Shown here: one piece after another, positions 14,883 through 23,045 of the stretch
Layout of the letters: every line of letters starts with the position of its first letter
Numbering within the stretch: position 1 is the stretch's first letter
Source of the DNA: Streptomyces cinnabarinus
GTDB lineage: Bacteria; Actinomycetota; Actinomycetes; Streptomycetales; Streptomycetaceae
Assembly: GCF_027270315.1 (NCBI RefSeq)
Contig: NZ_CP114413.1
Span: forward strand, 3,658,001 to 3,722,000
Direction: 5' to 3'
Length of the DNA stretch: 64,000 nt
Made by a program: the position numbers and the translations under genes
The notes under the pieces: model-generated
Told to the model about the DNA's origin: nothing
What the model saw: only the letters and a program-made list of their open reading frames with translations
The model's database searches: none

Positions 14883-17180
14883 TCAGTCCCGCAGCAGATC
14901 CGGCACCCCCGTCGCGTCCGGCTCGTCCCGTTCGCCGGAGACCACCGTGAGCTGCTGGGTGGCGCGGGTGAGGGCGACGTACAGGACGCGCAGTCCGGCC
15001 GGTGACTCGTCGGCGATCTCCGCCGGGGAGACGACGACGGTGGCGTCGTACTCCAGGCCCTTGGCCTCCAGGGAGCCGAGGGCCACCACCCGGTCGCCGA
15101 GTCCGGCGAGCCAGCGGGCGGCCTCCTCGCGGCGCTGCATGGCGACGACCACGCCGACCGTGCCGTCGACCCGCTCCAGCAGCCGCGCGGCCTCCTCGCG
15201 AACCGTTTCCGCCAGGGTGTCCCGGACCACGGCGAACCGCGGCCGGACGCCCGTCGAGCGGACCGCGGTCGGTGACTCGGAGCCCGGCATGGCCAGCGCC
15301 AGCACCTTCGCGGCCAGCTCGGCGATCTCCGCGGGGTTGCGGTAGTTCACGGTGAGCTGGAAGCGGCGGCGCGGGCGGGTGCCGAGCGCCTCGTCGCGGG
15401 CCTCGGCGGCCTCGTCGGGGTCGGACCAGGAGGACTGGGCCGGGTCGCCGACGACCGTCCAGGTGGCGTGACGGCCGCGGCGGCCGACCATGCGCCACTG
15501 CATCGGGGTGAGGTCCTGGGCCTCGTCGACGATGACATGGGCGTACTCGACCCGCTCCTGCGCGAGCCGCTCGGCGCGTTCGCGCTGGCTCTCCTCGCGC
15601 ACCGGCATCAGCTCCTCCAGGCCGGTGAGCTGGTCCAGCGGGTCCAGTTCGCGCTTCTTCCGCGGGCGGGCCGGGGCGCCGAGGATCGCCTGGAGCTCGT
15701 CGAGCATGGCGATGTCGTGCACCGAGTGCCCGTCGCGGCGCAGCGAGCGGGCGACCCGGCGGACCTCGCCGGGGTTGAGGACGCGCCGCGCCCAGCGGCC
15801 GAGGCGCCGCTCGTCGGCCATCTGCGCGAGCACGCCCTTCGGGGTCAGCTCCGGCCACCAGGCGTCGAGGAACTCGATGAAGGAGTCCTCGCCGGTCACG
15901 TCCTCGTCGAAGGAGGAGCGCAGCTCGGCGGCGAGCTCGGGGTCGGAGTGCCGGGTGGCGCCGCCCGACCGCGACCACAGGGCGTCCAGGAGCAGCTTGC
16001 GGGCGCGCGGACGCAGCAGGTTCACGGGGGCGGTGCCGCTGAGGGCGTTGCGGCGGACCGCCTCCAGGTCCCGGGCCTCCAGCTCCAGCCGGCGGCCGAA
16101 GGCGACCACCCTCAGCCGGGCCGGAGAATCGTTCAGCTCCAGGGCTCCGCGGGCGGCCTTCCGGAGCACCTTGAGCATGCGGTACGAGCCCTTGGCGCGG
16201 GCCGTGGCCGGGGCGTCGTAGAGGCCGGCCTCGGCGCCGTCGACCAGGGAGCCGATCGCGCGGATGGCGACCTGGCCCTCCTCGCCGAGGGAGGGCAGCA
16301 CGCCCTCGGTGTACGCCACCAGCAGCGGGGTCGGGGAGACGATCAGGATGCCGCCCGAGTAGCGGCGCCGGTCCTGGTAGAGCAGATAGGCGGCGCGGTG
16401 CAGGGCGACGGCCGTCTTGCCGGTGCCGGGGCCGCCCTCGACATAGGTCACGGAGGCGGCGGGGGCCCGGATGACCACGTCCTGTTCGGCCTGGATGGAG
16501 GCGACGATGTCCCGCATGGAGTGGGTGCGGGCCTGTCCGAGGGCCGCCATCAGGGCGCCGTCGCCGATCACCGGCAGTTCCTCGCCGGCCAGGAACGCCT
16601 TCAGCTCGGGGCGCATCAGGTCGTCCTCGACACCGAGCACCCGGCGGCCCTTGGAGCGGATGACCCGGCGCCGCACGACCCGGCCGGGGTCGACCGGGGT
16701 GGAGCGGTAGAAGGGGGCCGCGGCGGGCGCCCGCCAGTCGATGACCAGCGGGGCGTAGTCGTGGTCCAGGACGCCGATCCGCCCGATGTGCAGGGTCTCG
16801 GCGATATCGGCGGTCTGGTCGGGGCGGACCGCGCCCTCGGCGGGCTCGACGGCGGTGTAGGCGCCGTCCGGGCCCTTCTTGCCGTCCTTGCCGAGCAGCA
16901 GGTCGATCCGGCCGAAGAGGAAGTCCTCGTACTCGTTGTTCAGCCGGTTGAGGTGGACACCCGCCCGGAAGACCTGCGCGTCCCGTTCGGCGAGCGCGCC
17001 GGGTGTGCCGACCTGGCCGCGCTTGGCCGCGTCGTGCATGAGGAACTCCGCCTCGTGGATCTTCTCCTCAAGGCGCCGGTACACCCGGTCCAGGTGTTCC
17101 TGTTCGACGCTGATCTCACGGTCCCGGACCGAGTCCGGGACCGAGCCGACCGCGGTTTCCTGCTGAGCCTGTGCGGCCAC
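14883..17180 (-). CDS. HelD-like superfamily I helicase (RNA polymerase-associated)
   Basis: 765 aa from a GTG start. A long N-terminal coiled coil (EQEHLDRVYRRLEEKIHEAE, about residues 26-60) precedes a UvrD-type ATPase split by a helical insertion: Walker A GGPGTGKT near residue 250, DEAQD in the second half, VVGDPAQSS, QLTVNYRN and a C-terminal VALTRATQQL motif. This arrangement is that of HelD, which binds RNA polymerase through the coiled coil and clears stalled complexes. Actinobacterial relatives (HelR) can also displace rifamycins. No rifamycin-associated promoter element was seen upstream. It is monocistronic. Confidence 0.88.
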   Translation of the reverse strand: MAAQAQQETAVGSVPDSVRDREISVEQEHLDRVYRRLEEKIHEAEFLMHDAAKRGQVGTPGALAERDAQVFRAGVHLNRLNNEYEDFLFGRIDLLLGKDGKKGPDGAYTAVEPAEGAVRPDQTADIAETLHIGRIGVLDHDYAPLVIDWRAPAAAPFYRSTPVDPGRVVRRRVIRSKGRRVLGVEDDLMRPELKAFLAGEELPVIGDGALMAALGQARTHSMRDIVASIQAEQDVVIRAPAASVTYVEGGPGTGKTAVALHRAAYLLYQDRRRYSGGILIVSPTPLLVAYTEGVLPSLGEEGQVAIRAIGSLVDGAEAGLYDAPATARAKGSYRMLKVLRKAARGALELNDSPARLRVVAFGRRLELEARDLEAVRRNALSGTAPVNLLRPRARKLLLDALWSRSGGATRHSDPELAAELRSSFDEDVTGEDSFIEFLDAWWPELTPKGVLAQMADERRLGRWARRVLNPGEVRRVARSLRRDGHSVHDIAMLDELQAILGAPARPRKKRELDPLDQLTGLEELMPVREESQRERAERLAQERVEYAHVIVDEAQDLTPMQWRMVGRRGRHATWTVVGDPAQSSWSDPDEAAEARDEALGTRPRRRFQLTVNYRNPAEIAELAAKVLALAMPGSESPTAVRSTGVRPRFAVVRDTLAETVREEAARLLERVDGTVGVVVAMQRREEAARWLAGLGDRVVALGSLEAKGLEYDATVVVSPAEIADESPAGLRVLYVALTRATQQLTVVSGERDEPDATGVPDLLRD

Positions 17181-17181
17181 C

Positions 17182-17234
17182 GGGCCCCCTTCTGACGTGC
17201 TGGGCAGCCGTCAACCGTACGCGAAAGGGGGCCC
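17182..17234 (-). terminator. Possible terminator after the anti-sigma gene
   Basis: The arms GGGCCCCCTT and AAGGGGGCCC are perfectly complementary, separated by 33 bases. The site lies between the anti-sigma gene and the helicase start. The wide loop makes it less certain than the other hairpins here. Confidence 0.45.
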
Positions 17235-17263
17235 TGGAAGCTATGCGTCCGCAGCGTGTGGCC

Positions 17264-18082
17264 TCACACGGCCACCTCGACCAGCCGCTTGCCCTCGAAG
17301 GTCATGACCTCGAAACGCTCGATCTCCTCGGGCGTGAAGGCCGCTCCGCCGTGCACGTACAGCGGCTGCTTGGCCTGCTCGGTCTTGGCGTTCGGGATGC
17401 CGTAGCCCCACTTCGGGACGGACCACGAGGTGATCGTCTCGCGCTCGCCGTTCTTTCCCACGGCGATCAGGGAGCACTTCTCCGGGCCGGTGACGTTCTT
17501 CAGCTCCAGCACGGCGTGGGTGCCCCAGGCCTTGGACTCCATGGCGACCGTCGCGGAGACCTTGGTGGAGGCGTCCCGGCCGGAGACCCGGTCGGTCATG
17601 ACGTCGAACGCGTCCTTGGCGGGGCTGGTGGAGTGCGCCTCGGGGGACGTACCGCCGTCGTCGCCGGTGGTGGCGATGGCGGCGACCGGGCCACCGATGA
17701 TCAGCGCGGCAGCGGCTGCGACCATGTAGAAGCTGCGGCGGCGGGTCATCGCGCGGCGCTCGGCGACCTCGTCGACGAGGTTGTTCACCAGCCTCGGGCT
17801 CGGCTTCGCCGAGAGCGACTCCCCGATGGCGGGTGTGCCGGAGCCCGGCAGGTCCGCGAGCGCGGCCAGCATCGGCTCCATCCCGGCCAGCTCGTCGAGC
17901 TGCTGGGCGCACCACTCGCAGGTCGCGAGATGCATTTCGAAAGCGGTTGCTTCGGCGTCGTCGAGAATCCCGAGGGCATAGGCGCCGACGGTCTCGTGCT
18001 CGTTCGTGCCCGAAGAGCCCTGCGTTCCCATGGGGCCAGACATACCCGGACCCCCTGCTCCGTATCCCCCGTATGTGTTCAT
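17264..18082 (-). CDS. rsuA: Zinc-containing anti-sigma factor, partner of SigU
   Basis: 272 aa. The N-terminal ZAS domain has the HLATCEWC (HxxxCxxC) zinc motif near residue 50. A single membrane helix follows at about residues 120-142 (SFYMVAAAAALIIGGPVAAI), and the C-terminal part, about 130 residues, is outside the membrane and resembles the RskA/anti-sigma K C-terminal domain. It should hold the ECF sigma factor at the membrane. The ATG overlaps the sigma stop codon by one base (TGATG), so the pair is coupled. The naming follows the S. coelicolor SigU/RsuA pair that I recognise by order and sequence. Confidence 0.85.
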   Translation of the reverse strand: MNTYGGYGAGGPGMSGPMGTQGSSGTNEHETVGAYALGILDDAEATAFEMHLATCEWCAQQLDELAGMEPMLAALADLPGSGTPAIGESLSAKPSPRLVNNLVDEVAERRAMTRRRSFYMVAAAAALIIGGPVAAIATTGDDGGTSPEAHSTSPAKDAFDVMTDRVSGRDASTKVSATVAMESKAWGTHAVLELKNVTGPEKCSLIAVGKNGERETITSWSVPKWGYGIPNAKTEQAKQPLYVHGGAAFTPEEIERFEVMTFEGKRLVEVAV

Positions 18083-18642
18083 CACGCCGTCACCCCCCGC
18101 TCCTCCAGAGCCAGCTTCATCGACCGCAGGGCGTAGAACACCCGGGAACGGACGGTGCCGCTGGGTATCCCCAGGGTCTCCGCCGCCTCGTTGACCGTAC
18201 GCCCCTTGAAGTACGTCTCGACGAGGACCTCCCGGTGGGCGGGGGTCAGGTCGTCGAGCGCGTCCGACAGCGTCATCAACCACAGCGCCTTGTCGATCTC
18301 GTCCTCCGCGGGGATGACCTCCAGCGGCGACGGATCGACCTCCTGCGGCCGGGCCTGCCGGCTGCGGTGGCCGTCGATGACGATGCGGCGCGCGACCGTC
18401 ACCAGCCAGGGGCGTACCGATCCGGTCGCTCGATTGAGCTGACCGGCGTTCTTCCAGGCACGGATGAGCGTCTCCTGCACGACGTCCTCCGCGCGCTGCC
18501 GGTCACCGGCGACCAGCCGCAGGACATACGCAAGCAGGGGTCCGGCGTGCTCCCTGTACAGAGCACGCATCAGCTCCTCGTCAGGTTCGACCGAGGGCTG
18601 GGACATGCGATGTCGGGCCCTCGATCCACGTTCATTGGCCAC
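18082..18642 (-). CDS. sigU: ECF RNA polymerase sigma factor SigU
   Basis: 186 aa from a GTG at 18642 that has AAGGA seven bases upstream; an internal ATG at 18606 is an alternative. Region 2 reads LYREHAGPLLAYVLRLVAGD and EDVVQETLIRAWKN (-10 recognition), and region 4 has LTPAHREVLVETYFKGRT with a helix-turn-helix up to RSRVFYALRSMK. It directs RNA polymerase to a target set when released by the membrane anti-sigma encoded next to it. In S. coelicolor SigU is linked to secreted proteins and development. A DasR-type box lies about 200 bases upstream. Confidence 0.88.
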   Translation of the reverse strand: MANERGSRARHRMSQPSVEPDEELMRALYREHAGPLLAYVLRLVAGDRQRAEDVVQETLIRAWKNAGQLNRATGSVRPWLVTVARRIVIDGHRSRQARPQEVDPSPLEVIPAEDEIDKALWLMTLSDALDDLTPAHREVLVETYFKGRTVNEAAETLGIPSGTVRSRVFYALRSMKLALEERGVTA

Positions 18643-18830
18643 GGCCGCATCCTTGCGCACGCCCACCTCCGGTGTCCGGGGGTTCCCCCAGTCGGTCGCT
18701 CCACCACCCGTACGGACCGGGCCCGTTGTGTGTTCAAACCTGGCTGACAGTTTTCTCCGGGGTGACATGACGGACGGGACACGGAGGCACATTCCCCCCT
18801 CAATGTCTTTACATTTTCGCCATGAAGAAA

Positions 18831-18855
18831 GTCTGGACGTCATTGGTCCAGACCT
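18831..18855. promoter_or_regulatory. DasR-responsive element upstream of sigU
   Basis: Bases 18844-18855 read TGGTCCAGACCT, which as I remember is exactly the direct-repeat element of the S. plicatus chi63 promoter, bound by DasR. The eight bases GTCTGGAC at 18831-18838 are the reverse complement of GTCCAGAC at 18846-18853, making an additional wide dyad. It lies in an AT-rich region between the CGNR gene and sigU, about 200 bases before the sigU start. Confidence 0.5.
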
Positions 18856-18934
18856 GGAGAAGGTAAACGGTATGTAATCGAAATCACTTCGATTTTCTTC
18901 GACTGCCCTGTCACGGAAAGGACATAAGGGATCG

Positions 18935-19537
18935 TCAGGCGCGGGCGAGCGCGGCCCTGCGTCGATGACGGGCGACCCGCTCCCGGTTTCCGCAGACCTC
19001 ACTGCTGCACCAGCGGCGCCGTCGCCCGCGCGAGGTGTCGAGGTAGACGATCGGGCAGTTGTCGCCCTCGCACTGGCGCAGTCCGGCCCGGGCGAGCGGA
19101 TCGGTCAGCAGCTCCACGGCGTCCCGGGCGACCGCGGCGAGCAGCGCGGCCCGCTCCGGGGGCCCCGCCAACTCCCGTACGAGACTGCCGTCCTGGACGC
19201 GGACCGCGCGCGGGGCGGGCGGCGCGGTACGGGCGGTGTCGTTGACCCGGGCCAGCGCGGGGCCGTACGACGACCAGGTCCTGACCTCGGCGGAGAGCGC
19301 GCCGCGCACCAACAGGTCGATACCTCCGCGCAGTTCGCGGAAGTCGACCAGCCAGGAGGCGTCGGCGCGGGTGAGCGGGGTCCCCGGTGGGACGAGCCCC
19401 GAACCCGTGATCCACGCGCACAACACCTCGACGGAGTCGAGCCGTTCCACGGGGTGGGTCGTCGCCAGCAGATCGAGACAGATCCGTCCGGCGCCGAAGC
19501 GCAGCTCGTACGAGACCGTGGCCGTACCCAGTGCCAT
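18935..19537 (-). CDS. CGNR zinc-finger / ABATE domain protein
   Basis: 200 aa. The N-terminal part (RFGAGRICLDLLATTH, then HPVERL) is the ABATE-type domain and the C-terminus has the CGNR zinc finger (LRQCEGDNC, then WCSSEVCGNRERVARHRRR). The family is probably DNA-binding stress-type regulators, based on the basic zinc-finger tail. It lies on the same strand upstream of sigU but about 290 bases away, so it is likely transcribed separately. Confidence 0.85.
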   Translation of the reverse strand: MALGTATVSYELRFGAGRICLDLLATTHPVERLDSVEVLCAWITGSGLVPPGTPLTRADASWLVDFRELRGGIDLLVRGALSAEVRTWSSYGPALARVNDTARTAPPAPRAVRVQDGSLVRELAGPPERAALLAAVARDAVELLTDPLARAGLRQCEGDNCPIVYLDTSRGRRRRWCSSEVCGNRERVARHRRRAALARA

Positions 19538-19702
19538 GTGCCTGTCACCGCCTAGGGGTCACCCCGGGTCCGGCCCGGACGAACCGTTCCCTCTAACAGT
19601 GCCTGCCCGCTCGCGCGCCCGGAACCCCTCGTTGGACGCACGCGTATGCGGCCGCGCGTCAGGGCCATGTCCGGTGCGGGGCGCCACCGCTTGACTCGAC
19701 GC

Positions 19703-20173
19703 ATGACCCAGACACGAGCCAACGCGCTGACCACCGCCGCCGTCGTCACCACCGGCCTGCTCGCCGGTTCCTTCTACGTCTTCGCGTGCGGGGTGATGCC
19801 GGCGCTGGCGCGGAGTTCGGACGCGGTGTTCGTCGAGGTGATGCGCGACGTCGACGAGGTGATCCAGAACCCGGTGTTCATGCTGAGCTTCCTCGGGGCG
19901 CCGCTGCTCACGGCGGTCGCGGCGTGGCGGCTCCGGTCCGCGCCGGGCGGCCGGTGGATGTGGGCGGCGCTCGTGGCGAACGCGCTTGCCCTCCTGGTGA
20001 CGGTGGCGCTGAACATCCCGCTCAACGAGACCTTGGGGGACGCGCGGCCGCCGTCCGAGATCCGGGAGGAGTTCGAGGACCCGTGGGTGGCGTGGAACAT
20101 GGTGCGGGCGGGGCTGTCGACGGTGGCGCTGGGGTGCTTGGCGTGGGCGGCCACGGCACGTCGGCGGGGGTGA
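19703..20173 (+). CDS. DUF1772 (anthrone oxygenase-like) membrane protein
   Basis: 156 aa from the ATG at 19703. Four membrane segments are visible (about residues 8-28, 55-72, 82-100 and 135-152). The pattern GSFYVFACGVMPAL, then NIPLNETL and WVAWNMVRA is that of DUF1772 proteins. No good ribosome binding site precedes the ATG, so it may be leaderless. Divergent from the CGNR gene and convergent with nnaR. The function is unknown. Confidence 0.82.
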   Translation: MTQTRANALTTAAVVTTGLLAGSFYVFACGVMPALARSSDAVFVEVMRDVDEVIQNPVFMLSFLGAPLLTAVAAWRLRSAPGGRWMWAALVANALALLVTVALNIPLNETLGDARPPSEIREEFEDPWVAWNMVRAGLSTVALGCLAWAATARRRG

Positions 20174-20196
20174 GCACGCTCGCCCCCGCCCCCCGC

Positions 20197-21354
20197 CTAG
20201 CCGTCCGCGTACTTCGAATCCGCCGCCGGATCCAGCGCCAGCCGGTACCCCCGCTTCACCACCGTCTGGATCAGCTTCGGGGTGCCGAGGGCGGAACGGA
20301 GCCGGGCCATCGCCGTCTCCACCGCGTGCTCGTCGCGGCCCGCGCCCGGCAGGGCCCGCAGCAGATCGGCCCGGCCCACCACCCACCCCGGACGCCGGGA
20401 CAGGGCTCTCAGCAGGGACATCCCGGCCGGTGGGACGGGCCGTAGCGCCCCGTCCACCAGCACCGCGTGGCCCCGGATCTCCATCCGGTGCCCGGCCACC
20501 GGCAACGACCGGGCACGCGCGGGCAGTTCCTGGCACAGGAGCTGGACCAGGGGCCCGAGCCGGAAGCGGTCGGGCTGGACCGTGTCGATGCCCCGGGACT
20601 GCAGGGGCAGCGCGGTGACCGGGCCGACGCAGGCCGGGACGACGTCGTGGTTCAGGGCCTCCAGGAGTTCCGGCAGCAGCCCCCGCCCCTCCGCCCGCGA
20701 CAGCAGCGAGGCCGCCGCCGGGGCGCTGGTGAAGGTCAACGCGTCCAGGCCGCGGGAGACCGTCGCGTCCAGCAGCCGGTCCACCGGGCTGAGATCCTCC
20801 GGCGGCATCCACCGGTAGACCGGCACGCAGACCACCTCCGCTCCGCCGGCCTGGAGCGACTCGACGAACCCCGGCAGCGGATCCCCGTGCAGCTGAACGG
20901 CGATCCGGCGCCCCGCGACCCCCTCCTCCAGCAGCCGGTCCAGCACCTCCGCCATCGACTCGGACGACGGCGACCACTCCTCGGTCAGCCCGGCGGCCCG
21001 GATCGCCCCCTTCACCTTCGGCCCGCGCGCGAGCAGCTCCACCCCGCGCAGCCGGTCCAGCAGGTCCTCCCCGAGGCCCCAGCCGTCGGCGGCCTCGATC
21101 CAGCCCCGGAAGCCGATCGCGGTCGTCGCGACCACCACGTCCGGCACCTGGTCCACGATCTCCTTGGTGGCCGCGAGCAGCTCACCGTCGTCGGCCAGCG
21201 GCACGATGCGCAGGGCAGGTGCGTGCAGGACGGCGGCGCCGCGCCGCTGCAGCAGCGCCCCCAGCTCGTCGGCGCGGCGCGCGGCGGTCACCCCTACGGT
21301 GAACCCCGCGAGAGGGCCGTGTTGCCCTTGGTCGGGCTTGTGCTGTTCGTACAT
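20197..21354 (-). CDS. nnaR: HemD-OmpR-type nitrate assimilation regulator
   Basis: 385 aa. About residues 15-275 form a uroporphyrinogen-III synthase (HemD) domain, and the last about 95 residues form an OmpR-type winged helix (LLRALSRRPGWVVGRADLLR, ending VVKRGYRL). This fusion beside a NarK gene matches NnaR of S. coelicolor (SCO2958), which acts with GlnR to turn on nitrate and nitrite assimilation. The HemD half may sense rather than catalyse. It lies downstream of narK on the same strand but is separated by a hairpin. Confidence 0.88.
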   Translation of the reverse strand: MYEQHKPDQGQHGPLAGFTVGVTAARRADELGALLQRRGAAVLHAPALRIVPLADDGELLAATKEIVDQVPDVVVATTAIGFRGWIEAADGWGLGEDLLDRLRGVELLARGPKVKGAIRAAGLTEEWSPSSESMAEVLDRLLEEGVAGRRIAVQLHGDPLPGFVESLQAGGAEVVCVPVYRWMPPEDLSPVDRLLDATVSRGLDALTFTSAPAAASLLSRAEGRGLLPELLEALNHDVVPACVGPVTALPLQSRGIDTVQPDRFRLGPLVQLLCQELPARARSLPVAGHRMEIRGHAVLVDGALRPVPPAGMSLLRALSRRPGWVVGRADLLRALPGAGRDEHAVETAMARLRSALGTPKLIQTVVKRGYRLALDPAADSKYADG

Positions 21355-21429
21355 AACTCTCGTCCCGCACTCGAGTTGTCACACATGTCGGGTCGGGCCC
21401 GCATGCTCGGGTTCCACCCGCATGCCGAT

Positions 21430-21459
21430 CGAGCCTGTCAATGGTGCGTGACAGGCTCG
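21430..21459 (-). terminator. Hairpin terminator between narK and nnaR
   Basis: The arms CGAGCCTGTCA and TGACAGGCTCG form a perfect 11-base stem with an eight-base loop, about 40 bases after the narK stop codon. It implies that nnaR has its own promoter or relies on read-through. Confidence 0.75.
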
Positions 21460-21496
21460 GATCGGCTTGATGTCGGCAGTGTTACGTCACACCGCC

Positions 21497-22879
21497 TTAC
21501 ACCTCGGCATAGCTGAGCTGCGGCTTCGCCTCCGAAGCGGCCGCCTCGGCGGCGGGCTGGGCGGCCGGGCGGCGAAGGTATACGGCCCAGGTGACCACGA
21601 AGCACACACCGTAGAAGGCGAGGAAGGCGACAAAGGCGCCGGTGCCGGAGCCCACCGAGAGGAAGGACTGGCGGAAGGCGAGGTTGATGCCGAGTCCGCC
21701 GAGGGCGCCGACCGCACCGATCAGGCCCATCGAGGCCCCGGACAGCCGGCGGCCGTAGGCGGCGGCCTCCTCACCGGTGAGCCCCTTGGCCAGGGCCTTG
21801 GCGTGGAAGATGCCCGGGATCATCTTGAACGTCGAGCCGTTGCCGAGGCCGGTCAGGACGAACAGGGCGATGAAGGCGGTGGTGAACAGCGGCAGTGACT
21901 CCTGCATCGAGGCCACGATGATCACCGCGGTGGCGGCGGCCATGGCGATGTAGTTCCACAGCGTGATCTTCGCGCCGCCGAACCGGTCGGCGAGCGCGCC
22001 GCCGACGGGCCGGATCAGCGAGCCGAGCAGCGGGCCGATGAAGGTGACGTACGCGGCCTGGAGCGGCGTGCGGCCGAACTGCGTCTGCAGGACCAGGCCG
22101 AAGGCGAAGCTGTAGCCGATGAACGAGCCGAACGTCCCGATGTAGAGGAAGGACATGATCCAGGTGTGCCCCTCCTTCACCGCGTCCTTGGCGGCGCCGG
22201 TGTCGTTCTTCACGGACGAGATGTTGTCCATGTACACGGCGGCGAGGATCGCGGCGACGAGGATCAGCGGGATGTAGATCCCGAGCAGCAGCCGCGGGCC
22301 ACCGCTGGCGCCGATGACGGCCAGGCCGACGAGCTGCACGACCGGCACACCGATGTTGCCGCCGCCCGCGTTGAGTCCGAGCGCCCAGCCCTTCTTCCGC
22401 AGCGGGAAGAAGGCGTTGATGTTGGTCATGCTGGAGGCGAAGTTGCCACCGCCGACGCCCGCGAGCATCGCGCAGAGCAGGAAGGTGGTGAAGGACGTCC
22501 CCGGCTCCATCACCGCGAACGCGGCGACCGTCGGCAGGAGCAGCATCGCCGCCGAGATGATCGTCCAGTTCCGGCCGCCGACGATCGCGACGGCGAAGGT
22601 GTAGGGCACCCGGACCACGGCGCCGACCAGGGTCGCCATCGAGACGATGGTGAACTTGTCCGCCGGGGTGAGGCCGTACTCCGGGCCCATGAAGAGCACC
22701 ATGACGGACCACAGGGTCCAGATGGAGAAGCCGATATGCTCGGACAGAACGGAGAAGAACAGGTTACGGCGGGCGATCTTCTCGCCCTTCTCGTTCCAGA
22801 AGGTCTCGTCCTCCGGATCCCAGTGATCGATCCAGCGGCCCCCCCTGCTCGCGGCGGGGGCAGTGCTCTGGGCTGTCAT
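21497..22879 (-). CDS. narK: Nitrate/nitrite transporter (MFS, NNP family)
   Basis: 460 aa with about 12 membrane segments. The nitrate signature regions are GGGNFASSMTNINAFFP (near residue 150) and a second Gly-rich loop, GLGNGSTFKMIPG. A polar N-terminus (WIDHWDPEDETFWNEKGE) is typical of actinobacterial NarK. It moves nitrate in or nitrite out across the membrane. The ATG has a GGAGG site. A GlnR-type box lies about 75 bases upstream and the regulator nnaR is next door, indicating control by nitrogen supply. Confidence 0.94.
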   Translation of the reverse strand: MTAQSTAPAASRGGRWIDHWDPEDETFWNEKGEKIARRNLFFSVLSEHIGFSIWTLWSVMVLFMGPEYGLTPADKFTIVSMATLVGAVVRVPYTFAVAIVGGRNWTIISAAMLLLPTVAAFAVMEPGTSFTTFLLCAMLAGVGGGNFASSMTNINAFFPLRKKGWALGLNAGGGNIGVPVVQLVGLAVIGASGGPRLLLGIYIPLILVAAILAAVYMDNISSVKNDTGAAKDAVKEGHTWIMSFLYIGTFGSFIGYSFAFGLVLQTQFGRTPLQAAYVTFIGPLLGSLIRPVGGALADRFGGAKITLWNYIAMAAATAVIIVASMQESLPLFTTAFIALFVLTGLGNGSTFKMIPGIFHAKALAKGLTGEEAAAYGRRLSGASMGLIGAVGALGGLGINLAFRQSFLSVGSGTGAFVAFLAFYGVCFVVTWAVYLRRPAAQPAAEAAASEAKPQLSYAEV

Positions 22880-22950
22880 GACGCCTCCACGGGGCTCCGG
22901 GCTCAGTTCGTACTCGAGGGAGTGGCTGATCCCGAAGGTAGGGAGGGCGC

Positions 22951-22966
22951 GTTACCTGCCTGTGGC
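22951..22966. promoter_or_regulatory. GlnR-box-like site upstream of narK
   Basis: On the minus strand the sequence is GCCAC, six bases (AGGCAG), then GTAAC. This fits the two-half-site GlnR pattern gTnAC-n6-GaAAC with about one or two mismatches. It is 72 bases before the narK start codon. narK of Streptomyces is a known GlnR/NnaR target. Confidence 0.45.
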
Positions 22967-23045
22967 ACCCGGTGACCGGAAAGGAACTTTGCTCTCACCT
23001 ACCGAAGAACCGGGATGAGAGGTTCCCGTGACGCGGGCGCCCCGG

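Noticed and set aside
17181..17263. Rifamycin-associated element upstream of the HelD-like gene
   Set aside because: I looked for the GGGGCTTGC-N-GCAAGGCCC pattern and did not find it; only a GGGCCCCC hairpin is present.
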